DNA of 64,000 nt, from the NCBI GenBank assembly GCA_021151825.1, contig JAGKWQ010000004.1:319218-383217 (forward strand). Direction: 5' to 3'. This document shows, one piece after another, positions 15,755 through 24,655 of the stretch. The stretch comes from Cellvibrionaceae bacterium. GTDB taxonomy: Bacteria > Pseudomonadota > Gammaproteobacteria > Pseudomonadales > Cellvibrionaceae. How positions within the stretch are numbered: the first letter of the stretch is position 1; each line of letters starts with the position of its first letter. Under the pieces are notes generated by a model. It did no database searches. It saw only the letters and a program-made list of their open reading frames with translations, and was not told the DNA's origin. A program made the position numbers and the translations under genes.

Positions 15755-17662
15755 ATGTCTGTTGCGCGCCTGCCGGTTATTGTAGGTTTTGGTGGATTTA
15801 ATGCGGCTGGCCGAGCGTCTGGTCATCATGCCTATCGCCGGATGGTGATTGAAAGCCTGCCAGACGTGGCTCGTCAGGAAACCCTTGCCGGTTTGGCGGT
15901 GATGATGGGGTTGGTATCCTATGTTGAGGGTGCATACCGCGATTCAGCAGATCAAACCCTCGGTTTGGCAGATATAGAGGCTCGTTATGGCGAGCAAATT
16001 TTAGATGGAACCCTCATTCGCCGTATCGATAAAACGTTTTTTGATGTAGATGCCGCGCATTGGCAAAAGTCGGCGACGTTAGGGTCTGGAGACGCGCCAT
16101 TGGTATTTGAGCTGCGCAAGCGCGATTTACCGGAGCCGGTTCCATCTGACTGGCAGGTGGAAGATGTGGATGGTGATCGCGTGCGCGTCACTGCTGCTGC
16201 AGGTCTCGATGTTAAATTTGATAGCTACCGCGATATTCCTGTGAAGTCTGCGGGCCAATTGCCGCGCGGTTTTAATCCTGGCGCTTTGTACAACTCCCAT
16301 TATCATCCGCGTGCCTTACAGCTTGCTGTTATCGGTGCATCAGATGCGATTCAATCTATTGGCATTAAATGGCAAACAGTCATGGCGGCGGTGCAGCCTG
16401 ATCAGGTTGGGGTTTATGCCAGTAATGTGATGAGCCAGATGGATGAAAATGGTTTTGGTGGTTTGCTGCAATCACGTTTGAAGGGCGGGCGTGTTAGTGC
16501 CAAGCAATGCCCGTTGGGCCTGAACACTATGCCGGCGGATTTTGTGAATGCTTATATTCTTGGTAGTGTCGGGCAAACCGGTGCAATTACCGGTGCCTGC
16601 GCTTCTTTCCTCTATAACCTTCAGGCGGCGGCTGACGATATCACTTCAGGCAAGTGCCGCGTCGCCGTTGTAGGCTGTGCTGAAGCGCCCATCGTACTGG
16701 AGATTATTGATGGCTATGCAACCATGGGGGCATTAGCCAGCGAAGAAAAGTTGAAAAAACTGGATGGTACCGAAGAAGCCGATCCGCGCCGCACCAGTCG
16801 TCCTTTTGGTGAAAATGCCGGTTTTACCATGGCAGAGGCCAGTCAATATGTGGTGTTGATGGATGATGCCCTGGCGATTGAGTTGGGTGCAGATATCCAT
16901 GGCGCTGTTGGTGATGTTTTTATCAATGCGGATGGCTTTAAAAAGTCTATTTCGGCACCGGGTCCAGGTAATTACATCACAATGGCCAAGGCAGTTGCTT
17001 CTGCTAAAGCGATTTTGGGTGAGGAAGCAGTTAAGCAGCGTTCCTTGATCCAGGCTCATGGTTCAAGTACTCCACAAAACCGGGTGACTGAATCCCAAAT
17101 TTTTGATCAGGTTGCGCAAGTATTCGGAATTGATAATTGGCCGGTGTCGGCGGTTAAGGCCTATGTGGGGCACTCATTGTCTGCTGCCAGTGGTGAGCAA
17201 TTGATTGCCAGTCTGGGGGTTTTCAAATATGGCATCATCCCGGGTATCAAAACTATCGATAAAGTAGCGGATGATGTTTTTGCTGATAGATTACAGATAT
17301 CCACAAAAGACGTGGTTGCGTCACAACCACTGGATGTTGCCTTCCTTAATTCCAAAGGTTTTGGTGGCAACAATGCAACAGCCAGTATTTTTGCCCCGCA
17401 TGTGGTTGAGCGTATGTTGACTCGTCGTTATGGCGATAAGGTTATTACCCGGTATCAAGACAAGCGTGAGCAGGTTCGTGCAGCGGCACAAGCTTATGAT
17501 GTGGCTGCGCAACAAGGTAATTTCGCTACGATTTATCATTTTGGTGAAGGTTTGATTGATGAGTCGCAAATCAGGCTGGATCAGGAAAGTGTGCAATTAC
17601 CCGGTTTTGCCCATCCCATAGATTTAACATTCACCAACCGTTTTGCGGATATGTGTGATTGA
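15755..17662 (+). CDS. fabY: FabY-type beta-ketoacyl-ACP synthase
   Basis: The start is ATG 15755 with GGAG 6 bases upstream; the 635-residue length and the opening (LPVIVGFGGFNAAGR) closely resemble P. aeruginosa FabY. The active-site Cys282 lies in ITGACASFLYN, and the two His residues are in QAHGSSTP and VGHSLSAAS, the Cys-His-His triad of FabB/F-like condensing enzymes. FabY proteins are much longer than FabB (about 405 residues) because of an N-terminal region of about 200 residues. In Pseudomonas FabY starts fatty-acid synthesis by condensing acetyl-CoA with malonyl-ACP, replacing FabH. It is cytosolic, monocistronic and divergent from a GlxA-type regulator. Confidence 0.9.
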   Translation: MSVARLPVIVGFGGFNAAGRASGHHAYRRMVIESLPDVARQETLAGLAVMMGLVSYVEGAYRDSADQTLGLADIEARYGEQILDGTLIRRIDKTFFDVDAAHWQKSATLGSGDAPLVFELRKRDLPEPVPSDWQVEDVDGDRVRVTAAAGLDVKFDSYRDIPVKSAGQLPRGFNPGALYNSHYHPRALQLAVIGASDAIQSIGIKWQTVMAAVQPDQVGVYASNVMSQMDENGFGGLLQSRLKGGRVSAKQCPLGLNTMPADFVNAYILGSVGQTGAITGACASFLYNLQAAADDITSGKCRVAVVGCAEAPIVLEIIDGYATMGALASEEKLKKLDGTEEADPRRTSRPFGENAGFTMAEASQYVVLMDDALAIELGADIHGAVGDVFINADGFKKSISAPGPGNYITMAKAVASAKAILGEEAVKQRSLIQAHGSSTPQNRVTESQIFDQVAQVFGIDNWPVSAVKAYVGHSLSAASGEQLIASLGVFKYGIIPGIKTIDKVADDVFADRLQISTKDVVASQPLDVAFLNSKGFGGNNATASIFAPHVVERMLTRRYGDKVITRYQDKREQVRAAAQAYDVAAQQGNFATIYHFGEGLIDESQIRLDQESVQLPGFAHPIDLTFTNRFADMCD

Positions 17663-17708
17663 TTTTCGGTGCTGCCATTTGCTCCAGCACAACATCTGGT
17701 GGCAATAA

Positions 17709-17745
17709 AAGGGCTTGTCCCATAGTTAAAGTGGGCGAGCCTTTA
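17709..17745 (+). terminator. Possible terminator of fabY
   Basis: An imperfect stem pairs AAGGGCTTGTCCCA (from 17709) with TGGGCGAGCCTTT (17732-17744), with two bulges, followed by a short T-containing stretch. It lies 46 bases after the fabY stop. Confidence 0.4.
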
Positions 17746-17908
17746 CATTGAGATGATTGATTAGCCTATACAAAGCCAAAACTTTCCCTTAAAATGCCGC
17801 GCCTTTCGCACAGCTATTTGTGCGACTAACGATTTTTTAACTTGAAAGTCGAATTTTAACTGGAAGGCCCAGGCTTTCCCCATAAGTAAATACAGGAAGA
17901 AGACCTCA

Positions 17909-18157
17909 ATGGTAACTATTCGTCTGTCACGTGGTGGCTCTAAAAAGCGTCCATTTTATCATCTGACCGTAACCAACAGCCGCAGCGCCCGTAACGGTCG
18001 CTTCCTTGAGCGTATTGGTTTCTTCAATCCAGTTGCTCGTGGTCAAGAAGAGCGCCTGCGTGTTGATGCTGACCGCCTGCAACACTGGATTGGTCAAGGT
18101 GCACAGTTGTCTGAGCGCGTTGAGCAACTGGTTAAAGAAAGCAAAAAAGCAGCTTAA
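17909..18157 (+). CDS. rpsP: 30S ribosomal protein S16
   Basis: The 82-residue protein begins MVTIRLSRGGSKKRPFYHL, with the core NSRSARNGRFLERIGFFNP, the S16 signature. It is a structural protein of the small subunit body that helps 16S rRNA assembly. AGGAAG lies about 8 bases before ATG 17909. It is the first gene of the conserved rpsP-rimM-trmD-rplS operon, 30 bases before rimM. Confidence 0.98.
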   Translation: MVTIRLSRGGSKKRPFYHLTVTNSRSARNGRFLERIGFFNPVARGQEERLRVDADRLQHWIGQGAQLSERVEQLVKESKKAA

Positions 18158-18187
18158 TTGCCTGCATAAAACAGTAAAAGGCGCCTG

Positions 18188-18727
18188 ATGTCTGCGGAAT
18201 CCAATTTAGTTAATGTCGGGCGAATTACCGCTGTTTATGGTGTGAAAGGGTGGGTGAAAGTTCACTCTTACACCGATCCGCAAGAAAATTTGTTTGAATA
18301 TCATCCCTGGTTTTTGAAAACCAAACATGGTGTCAAAAAAATTGAGATCGACGAAGCTCGCCCTCATGGCGATGCATTTGTCGCGCACATCGTAGGTATT
18401 GATGATCGCGATTTGGCTGCGCAATATACCGCCGCTGATATCGCTGTCGAGCGCGAGTTGTTGCCTGAACTGGATGATGGCGAATACTATTGGAGCCAGC
18501 TTGAAGGCTTGGTAGTGTTTAGTCAGTTCGATGGTGGTGAGCGTCAACGTCTTGGTGTCATTTCCAAATTGATGGAAACAGGCGCAAACGATGTGCTTGT
18601 TGTAGTTGCAGATGCAGAGAGTATTGATCAGCGCGAGCGCTTGATACCTTATGTGCCTGAGCAGTTTGTGTTGTCTGTTGATCTTGAAGCTGGCGAAATG
18701 CTGGTCGATTGGGATCCCGAGTTTTAG
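18188..18727 (+). CDS. rimM: Ribosome maturation factor RimM
   Basis: The 179-residue protein has the RimM N-terminal beta-barrel (VNVGRITAVYGVKGWVKVHSYTDP, residues 7-30 region) and the C-terminal PRC-barrel (YYWSQLEGLVVF onward; LIPYVPEQFVLSVD near 155-168). It binds S19 and aids maturation of the 30S head. Its place between rpsP and trmD is the conserved operon order. Confidence 0.97.
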   Translation: MSAESNLVNVGRITAVYGVKGWVKVHSYTDPQENLFEYHPWFLKTKHGVKKIEIDEARPHGDAFVAHIVGIDDRDLAAQYTAADIAVERELLPELDDGEYYWSQLEGLVVFSQFDGGERQRLGVISKLMETGANDVLVVVADAESIDQRERLIPYVPEQFVLSVDLEAGEMLVDWDPEF

Positions 18728-18784
18728 TTGTTAAAACTCAATTTTCTGACGTAAACGCTGTGGGGCGAGAGGAGTAATCGTCAA

Positions 18785-19558
18785 TTGCTTAAAATTGCGG
18801 TTGTTTCTATTTTTCCTGACATGTTTAACGCAATTGCCGATTTTGGGATAACCAGCCGCGCGATCAAGCAGGGTTTGGTGGAGTTAAAAACAATAACTCC
18901 GCGTGATTTTGCCCATGATCGTCATTCAACGGTAGATGACCGGCCATTTGGCGGTGGTCCCGGAATGGTGATGATGGTGCAGCCACTGCGCGATGCCATA
19001 GCTGCTGCAAAAACTTGGGCTGGCGATGATGCAAAAGTCATCTACCTTTCACCCCAAGGGCGAACGCTGAATCAATCCGGTGTTGTTGAATTGGCAGCTA
19101 GCGGTAATCTGGTTTTGGTGGCTGGTCGTTACGAAGGTATTGATGAGCGATTAATACAAACAGTTATCGATGAAGAATGGTCCATCGGTGATTACGTGTT
19201 AAGCGGTGGTGAGTTGCCAGCAATGGTGCTGATCGATGCGATAACACGGCTGATTCCGGGTGCCCTTGGGCATGCACTGTCAGCGGAACAGGATTCATTT
19301 ACGGATGGGTTGCTGGATTGTCCACACTATACCCGTCCTGAAGATTTTGAAGGAATGCGTGTGCCGGATGTATTGGTATCCGGTAATCACGAACTGATTC
19401 GGCGCTGGCGATTAAAGCAATCGTTAGGGCGAACATGGCTGAGAAGGCCAGATTTATTGCAAGCAATAAACTTAACCGAGGAGCAGCAGAAGCTGTTGAC
19501 GGAATATCGTCGTGACCTTGATACGACAAACTCTAGCTGTGAAGCTATAGACTCTTAG
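18785..19558 (+). CDS. trmD: tRNA (guanine-N1)-methyltransferase TrmD
   Basis: The 257-residue SPOUT-class enzyme methylates G37 of tRNAs with SAM, preventing +1 frameshifting. Diagnostic sequences are DFAHDRHSTVDDRPFGGGPGM (in part, about 41-61), YLSPQGRTLNQ (about 86-96), GRYEGIDER (about 113-121) and YVLSGGELPAM (about 138-148), the last forming the SAM-binding trefoil knot. The start is TTG 18785, with GAGGAG about 10 bases upstream; no better ATG is nearby. It precedes the damaged rplS by nine bases. Confidence 0.97.
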   Translation: MLKIAVVSIFPDMFNAIADFGITSRAIKQGLVELKTITPRDFAHDRHSTVDDRPFGGGPGMVMMVQPLRDAIAAAKTWAGDDAKVIYLSPQGRTLNQSGVVELAASGNLVLVAGRYEGIDERLIQTVIDEEWSIGDYVLSGGELPAMVLIDAITRLIPGALGHALSAEQDSFTDGLLDCPHYTRPEDFEGMRVPDVLVSGNHELIRRWRLKQSLGRTWLRRPDLLQAINLTEEQQKLLTEYRRDLDTTNSSCEAIDS

Positions 19559-19567
19559 GAGATTATC

Positions 19568-19687
19568 ATGAGTAACCCAATTATCGATGCACTGGAAAAA
19601 GAACAGCTCAAGTCAAACCTGCCTGAGTTTTCTCCTCTGCGTGACCTTACTGGTAAGGCTGCTCGTATCAAAGAAAAGCTGGTGTAA
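19568..19687 (+). pseudogene. rplS: 50S ribosomal protein L19 gene with large in-frame internal deletion
   Basis: The frame is intact from ATG 19568 to TAA 19687 but encodes only 39 residues instead of about 115-120. Residues 1-23 (MSNPIIDALEKEQ...PEFSP) match the L19 N-terminus. Residues 24-39 (LRDLTGKAARIKEKLV) match the extreme C-terminus, which normally follows a KAKLYY segment. The whole SH3-like barrel core, about 76 residues, is missing, with a clean in-frame join. The ribosome-binding site (AGGAG overlapping the trmD stop) and the terminator are in place. The remaining peptide cannot fold as L19. Either the genome has another rplS copy, or this is an assembly or population deletion. 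Confidence 0.85.
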
Positions 19688-19712
19688 GATCAGATCGTTA
19701 TATCGATCTATA

Positions 19713-19746
19713 AAAAGCCGAAACAGGAAACTGTTTCGGCTTTTTT
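19713..19746 (+). terminator. Rho-independent terminator of the rpsP-rplS operon
   Basis: AAAAAGCCGAAACAG pairs with CTGTTTCGGCTTTTT across the tetraloop GAAA, and is followed by a run of six T. It lies 26 bases after the rplS stop codon. Confidence 0.93.
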
Positions 19747-19853
19747 GTTTTTAGATTTCTGTTTATAAATCTTTTAATTTCTTTTCGCACGGGATAGTTG
19801 TTTAGTTAATCCTGAATCGTTAGGCTCGATTTTTATTTGCAGCGACAAAAATT

Positions 19854-20795
19854 ATGACCGACATTCCATCCGCTGAAGATATTGATCAGATAACTGCGCC
19901 GAGTAAACCGGACCAGGATCTTATCAATTCTTTTATTGATAATAGTTGGATGGAGAAAGGGCTAAGCGATCACACCCAGGAATCTTATCGTCGTGATTTG
20001 TCGCAGTTCGCTATCTGGTTGAATCAACATAATAACGAGTTGATTCGTGCTGACTCTGCAGCAATCCAGCAATTCCTTGGGTTTCGTTTTCAGCAAAAGC
20101 TTTCCAGTAGAACTTCCGCGCGTTTCCTGTCGTGCCTGCGAGGCTTTTACCGATATTTGCTGCGTGAAAACCTATTAAAGGAAAACCCTGTTGCCCTGAT
20201 AGAAAATCCCAAATTAGGTAAACCTTTACCGAAATCTTTAACAGAATCCGATGTCGAAGCGCTGCTGGCGGCACCTGATGTAGAAAATCCCATCGGATTG
20301 CGTGATCGCACCATGCTGGAAGTGCTGTATGCCTGTGGGCTACGGGTTAGCGAGCTGGTTGGTTTGAGTATGTTGCAAATCAACCTTCGCCAGAACGTAG
20401 TTCGCATTATCGGCAAGGGTAGCAAGGAGCGATTGGTGCCTATGGGCGAGGAAGCGGCACGTTGGTTGGAGCGTTATTTGCGTGAAGCGCGACCTGTGTT
20501 GCTGAATAATATGCCGGATGAGATAGTATTCCCCAGTGCGCGGGCTCAACCTATGACTCGCCAGACGTTTTGGTACCGGATTAAATATTGGGCGGAGGTG
20601 GCCGGAATTCGGGCAGAATTGTCGCCGCATACTCTGCGCCATGCTTTTGCGACCCATTTATTGAATCACGGAGCGGATTTACGTGTGGTACAGTTGCTAC
20701 TCGGGCATAGCGATTTATCAACGACCCAGATTTATACCCATGTGGCAAAATTGCGGATGAAACAACAGCATGCGCTGCATCATCCGCGCGGTTAG
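19854..20795 (+). CDS. xerD: Site-specific tyrosine recombinase XerD
   Basis: The 313-residue recombinase has a SAM-like N-terminal core-binding domain (about 22-110) and a catalytic domain (about 125-305). The catalytic set is visible: Arg164 (ACGLRVSELVG), Lys188, His259 and Arg262 (HTLRHAFATHLL), His285 (LLGHSDLSTTQIYTHV) and nucleophile Tyr294. With XerC it resolves chromosome dimers at dif under FtsK control. A roughly 20-residue N-terminal extension precedes the usual XerD start. The dsbC gene follows 33 bases later, as is common in gammaproteobacteria, which supports XerD over XerC. Confidence 0.95.
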   Translation: MTDIPSAEDIDQITAPSKPDQDLINSFIDNSWMEKGLSDHTQESYRRDLSQFAIWLNQHNNELIRADSAAIQQFLGFRFQQKLSSRTSARFLSCLRGFYRYLLRENLLKENPVALIENPKLGKPLPKSLTESDVEALLAAPDVENPIGLRDRTMLEVLYACGLRVSELVGLSMLQINLRQNVVRIIGKGSKERLVPMGEEAARWLERYLREARPVLLNNMPDEIVFPSARAQPMTRQTFWYRIKYWAEVAGIRAELSPHTLRHAFATHLLNHGADLRVVQLLLGHSDLSTTQIYTHVAKLRMKQQHALHHPRG

Positions 20796-20828
20796 AACGA
20801 CGATTATTGACATTCACGAGACATCATT

Positions 20829-21620
20829 ATGATAAAAACATTGAAACACTTAGGATTGGTCGCGCTGGCGGGATTGTCCATTTCGGCATTTACCCCCATG
20901 GCTTTGGCTCAGGGTGATTTGCTCAAGCGCAAAACCGTTGAAGAAACTATTTTGGAGAACTTGCATAAGGCTCGTCCGGATATTAATTTCGGCCAGCCTC
21001 GCCCTTCAATGATTAAAGGTTTGTATCAAGTTCAGGTTCCTGGTGGTCCTGTTCTTTATGTAACTCCGGAAGGGGACAAGTTTATTGCTGGTGAAATTTT
21101 TGGCATCGACGCTTCTGGCTTCGCCAAAATTGAAGATCCTTATGTAATCGAAGAGCGCAAGAAGGCTTTAGCTAGCTTGGATGGGAAGTCCAGTATTAAC
21201 TTCAAGCCCCAAGGTAAGGCAAAGGCTGTAGTGTACGTATTCACAGATGTTGATTGTGGTTATTGCCGCAAGCTGCATAGCCAAATGCATACCTATGAAG
21301 AAGGTGGCCAGAAGAAGCCCGGGTACAATGATCTGGGTATTGAGATTCGCTATTTGGCGTATCCTCGTGCCGGTATCCCCAGTCCATCTGCGGACAAGCT
21401 GGTTTCGGCGTGGTGTGCTAAAGATAAATTGGCTGCAATGACCAAGTTGAAGGCAGATGAAAATGTTGCTCCTGCAACCTGTGATAATCCGGTGGCACAA
21501 CAATTTCAATTGGGCGGTCATTTAGGTGTAAATGGCACTCCTGCATTGTTCCTGCCTGATGGTAAGTTGATGCCTGGTTATTTGCCGCCAGAAGATTTGG
21601 CAAAAAGCTTGGGTATTTAA
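20829..21620 (+). CDS. dsbC: Thiol:disulfide interchange protein DsbC
   Basis: The 263-residue periplasmic disulfide isomerase has a signal peptide ending near Ala27 (MALAQ), an N-terminal dimerisation domain (about 30-95) and a thioredoxin fold with C143-G-Y-C146 in FTDVDCGYCRKLH. A cis-Pro loop occurs in VNGTPALFLPDG (about 237-248). It corrects wrong disulfides in secreted proteins and is normally kept reduced by DsbD. It follows xerD in the same direction and precedes hom, a conserved order. Confidence 0.95.
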   Translation: MIKTLKHLGLVALAGLSISAFTPMALAQGDLLKRKTVEETILENLHKARPDINFGQPRPSMIKGLYQVQVPGGPVLYVTPEGDKFIAGEIFGIDASGFAKIEDPYVIEERKKALASLDGKSSINFKPQGKAKAVVYVFTDVDCGYCRKLHSQMHTYEEGGQKKPGYNDLGIEIRYLAYPRAGIPSPSADKLVSAWCAKDKLAAMTKLKADENVAPATCDNPVAQQFQLGGHLGVNGTPALFLPDGKLMPGYLPPEDLAKSLGI

Positions 21621-21690
21621 TCGATATTTAATCAATTTTCGGTATCTTGCGATCTCTGTTCTGGTCGCCGTTACCACTGCAATTGACACT

Positions 21691-21724
21691 GACGGCCACC
21701 ATGAGTATGGTGGCCGTCTTTTTT
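21691..21724 (+). terminator. Rho-independent terminator of dsbC
   Basis: A 12-bp perfect stem GACGGCCACCAT (21691-21702) / ATGGTGGCCGTC (21707-21718) with loop GAGT is followed by TTTTTT. It separates dsbC from hom. Confidence 0.93.
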
Positions 21725-21766
21725 GTATTGGCGTAAAACACACTTCAATTTGACGAGGAATTCACC

Positions 21767-23071
21767 TTGAAACCGGTAAGAATAGGCATCTGCGGTCTGG
21801 GCACCGTAGGCAGCGGTACTGTAAATATTCTCACGCGCAACAAAGCGCATATTGATGCCCGTGCCGGTAGTGATATTACCATTGTGCAAATTGGTGCTCG
21901 CCGCGATAACCCTAATGTTGATACCTCAAAATTTAACGTTACCCGCGATATTTTCGAAGTTGCCAACAACCCTGATGTTGATGTGTTGGTAGAAGTTATC
22001 GGTGGTACCACCATCGCCAAAGATCTGGTTTTGAAAGCCATTGAAAATGGTAAACATGTAGTGACTGCCAACAAGGCATTGATTGCCCATTACGGTAACG
22101 AGATTTTTGCAGCGGCCAAAGCCAAAGGTGTGACAGTGGCTTTTGAGGCAGCTGTGGCTGGTGGTATTCCGATTATCAAAGCCATTCGCGAAGGTCTGGC
22201 AGCTAATAATATTGAATGGCTGGCCGGTATTATTAATGGCACAGGTAACTTTATCCTCACTGAAATGCGCGATAAAGGTCGTTCATTTGACGATGTGTTG
22301 GCTGAAGCGCAAGCGCTTGGTTATGCGGAAGCAGATCCTACTTTTGATGTGGAAGGTATAGATGCAGCCCATAAGCTGGTGATTCTTGCTTCCCTCGCTT
22401 TTGGTATCCCGTTAGAGATTAATAAAGTCTTTACCGAAGGTATTACCAAAATCGCTACTGAGGATGTCACCTATGCGGAAGAGCTGGGTTACCGCATCAA
22501 AAACCTTGGTATTGCCCGCCGTACTGCCAAAGGCATCGAGTTGCGCGTACATCCAACGCTAATTCCGGAAAAGCGTTTAATCGCTAATGTTGATGGAGTG
22601 ATGAACGCCGTATTGGTTAAAGGTGATGCTGTAGGTCCAACACTATATTACGGTGCCGGTGCCGGTGCCGAACCTACGGGATCATCGATTGTGGGTGATA
22701 TCGTTGATGTGGCGCGTACCCTGACTGCATCTCCGGAGCACCGCGTGCCTTATTTGGGCTTTGGTGCAGATTTTGTTTCAGAGCAACCAATCCTGGCGAT
22801 TGAAGAAGTTGAAACAGCTAATTACCTGCGTATGTCTGCACAGGATAAGCCCGGTGTACTTTCCAAAATCGCGACCATTCTGAGTGATTCCGGAATCAGT
22901 ATCGAAGCGATGATCCAGAAAGAAGCCAAAGAAGGTGAGTCCACCGTACCACTGATTTTGTTGACTAATAATGTTCAGGACAAAAAGCTTGCTGCCGCTA
23001 TCCGCAGCATCGAAGCGCTGGATGCTATCAGTGGTTCGGTACAGCGTATTCGTGTTGAAGCATTGAAATAA
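21767..23071 (+). CDS. hom: Homoserine dehydrogenase
   Basis: The 434-residue enzyme reduces aspartate semialdehyde to homoserine for threonine and methionine synthesis. The NAD(P) loop is GICGLGTVGSGT (about 7-18); the catalytic region contains INGTGNFIL and AYAEADPTFDVEGIDAAHK (in part, around 190-205). A C-terminal ACT domain (about 350-430, SAQDKPGVLSKIATILSDSGI) implies feedback control by threonine. It is a monofunctional enzyme without an aspartokinase domain. The start is TTG 21767 with GAGGA upstream. thrC follows by 46 bases, forming a hom-thrC operon. Confidence 0.96.
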   Translation: MKPVRIGICGLGTVGSGTVNILTRNKAHIDARAGSDITIVQIGARRDNPNVDTSKFNVTRDIFEVANNPDVDVLVEVIGGTTIAKDLVLKAIENGKHVVTANKALIAHYGNEIFAAAKAKGVTVAFEAAVAGGIPIIKAIREGLAANNIEWLAGIINGTGNFILTEMRDKGRSFDDVLAEAQALGYAEADPTFDVEGIDAAHKLVILASLAFGIPLEINKVFTEGITKIATEDVTYAEELGYRIKNLGIARRTAKGIELRVHPTLIPEKRLIANVDGVMNAVLVKGDAVGPTLYYGAGAGAEPTGSSIVGDIVDVARTLTASPEHRVPYLGFGADFVSEQPILAIEEVETANYLRMSAQDKPGVLSKIATILSDSGISIEAMIQKEAKEGESTVPLILLTNNVQDKKLAAAIRSIEALDAISGSVQRIRVEALK

Positions 23072-23117
23072 TCAGAGCAATGAAACTGGCGAGCAAATTT
23101 TTTAAAGGTTATTAATT

Positions 23118-24515
23118 GTGAAATACATCAGCACCCGCGGCCTGGCGCCCGCACTCAGTTTTGAAGAAGTGGTACTCACTGGTTTGGCTCCGGACGGTGG
23201 CTTGTACGTACCCGAAACCTTGCCAACTTTTTCTAAAGAAGAAATTGCATCCTGGGCGGGTTTGTCCTATCAGGAACTTGCATTTAATGTGATGAAACCT
23301 TTTGTTGCCGGCGCAATCAGCGATGAAGATTTCAAAAAAATTATTGCCGATGCTTATGCAACATTTCGTCACGATGCCATCGCACCTTTGGTGCAAACCG
23401 CGCATAACGAATGGATTCTGGAATTGTTCCAGGGGCCAACTCTTGCGTTTAAAGATTTCGCGTTGCAATTCCTTGGTCACTTGCTTGATCACTTGCTGAA
23501 AAAGCGCAATCAAAAAGTGGTAGTGATGGGCGCAACTTCCGGTGATACCGGTTCTGCAGCTATTGAAGGTTGCCGCCGTTGCGACAACATCGATATTTTT
23601 ATCATGCATCCGAATAATCGTGTGTCCAATGTACAGCGTCGCCAAATGACCACTGTGCTTGCACCAAACGTATTTAATATTGCACTCGAAGGTAATTTCG
23701 ATGATTGCCAGAACATGGTGAAAGCCAGCTTCGGCGATCAATCTTTCTTGCCGGAAGGTCGTCAATTGGTGGCAGTAAACTCGATTAACTGGGCGCGCAT
23801 TATGGCCCAAATCGTTTATTACTTTTATGCGGGTCTGGCATTGGGTGCTCCGCATCGTCCAATTGCCTTTTCGGTTCCCACTGGCAACTTCGGCGATATT
23901 TTTGCTGGCTACCTCGCCAAAAAAATGGGCTTGCCAATCGACCAATTAGTGATTGCTACCAACAGCAACGATATTCTGCACCGTTGCATCAGCAGTAACG
24001 ATCACAGCAAAAATCAATTACAACACACTTTGTCGCCCAGCATGGACATCATGGTTTCCAGCAACTTTGAGCGTATGTTGTTTGATTTGTATGATCGCGA
24101 TGGCGGCGCAATTCGTCAGCTAATGGAGGATTTCAAATCCGGCAGCATGACCTTGAAAGAATCGGCATTGGCACGTGCGCGCGAATTATTTACCAGCCAC
24201 GGTGTTAGCGACGAAGTGACTATCGATGTCATTCGCGAAGTGTTTGATCGTACTGAATACCTGTTGGACCCGCACACTGCAATTGGTGTGGATGCTGCGC
24301 GTAAAACCCGCCGCCGTCAGGACATTCCAATGGTGATACTGGCAACTGCTCATCCGGCAAAATTCCCGGAAGCAGTACGCAAAGCAGGGCAGGATGCTGA
24401 TCCGGCGTTGCCACACCATATGAACGATTTATTCGAGCGAGAAGAACGTTACACAGTACTGCCGCAAGATCTTGCTAAAGTTCAGCAATTTGTTGCCGCC
24501 AATGTGCGCAAGTAA
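23118..24515 (+). CDS. thrC: Threonine synthase
   Basis: The 465-residue PLP enzyme converts O-phosphohomoserine to threonine. It begins with KYISTRGLAPALSFEEVVLTGLA (in part). The PLP lysine is in TLAFKDFALQ (about 110-119) and the phosphate-binding loop in MGATSGDTGSAA (about 136-147). Its length fits the long bacterial/fungal thrC class. The start is GTG 23118. It is co-transcribed with hom and ends in a strong terminator. Confidence 0.96.
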   Translation: MKYISTRGLAPALSFEEVVLTGLAPDGGLYVPETLPTFSKEEIASWAGLSYQELAFNVMKPFVAGAISDEDFKKIIADAYATFRHDAIAPLVQTAHNEWILELFQGPTLAFKDFALQFLGHLLDHLLKKRNQKVVVMGATSGDTGSAAIEGCRRCDNIDIFIMHPNNRVSNVQRRQMTTVLAPNVFNIALEGNFDDCQNMVKASFGDQSFLPEGRQLVAVNSINWARIMAQIVYYFYAGLALGAPHRPIAFSVPTGNFGDIFAGYLAKKMGLPIDQLVIATNSNDILHRCISSNDHSKNQLQHTLSPSMDIMVSSNFERMLFDLYDRDGGAIRQLMEDFKSGSMTLKESALARARELFTSHGVSDEVTIDVIREVFDRTEYLLDPHTAIGVDAARKTRRRQDIPMVILATAHPAKFPEAVRKAGQDADPALPHHMNDLFEREERYTVLPQDLAKVQQFVAANVRK

Positions 24516-24535
24516 TTTTGTGTGATACCAAAAAA

Positions 24536-24567
24536 GCCGCACTGGTAATTCCAGTGCGGCTTTTTTT
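24536..24567 (+). terminator. Rho-independent terminator of hom-thrC
   Basis: A 10-bp perfect stem GCCGCACTGG (24536-24545) / CCAGTGCGGC (24551-24560) with loop TAATT is followed by seven T. Confidence 0.95.
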
Positions 24568-24655
24568 ATTCCCCCTCTTTGAAAAAATGAAGGGTAGGGG
24601 AGATTAAATCCCTTCCGGCCTTTCTTTGTGAAGGTGCAACTACTAAAGAAATCCT

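Noticed and set aside
19854..20795. Tyrosine recombinase as an integrase of a mobile element
   Set aside because: Full-length XerD signature and the conserved xerD-dsbC-hom order; no attachment repeats or mobile genes nearby.
23112..23945. 277-codon open frame on the - strand
   Set aside because: It lies wholly antisense to thrC, has no recognisable domain, and its composition (many Cys, His, Lys) is what reverse-strand reading of a normal gene gives.
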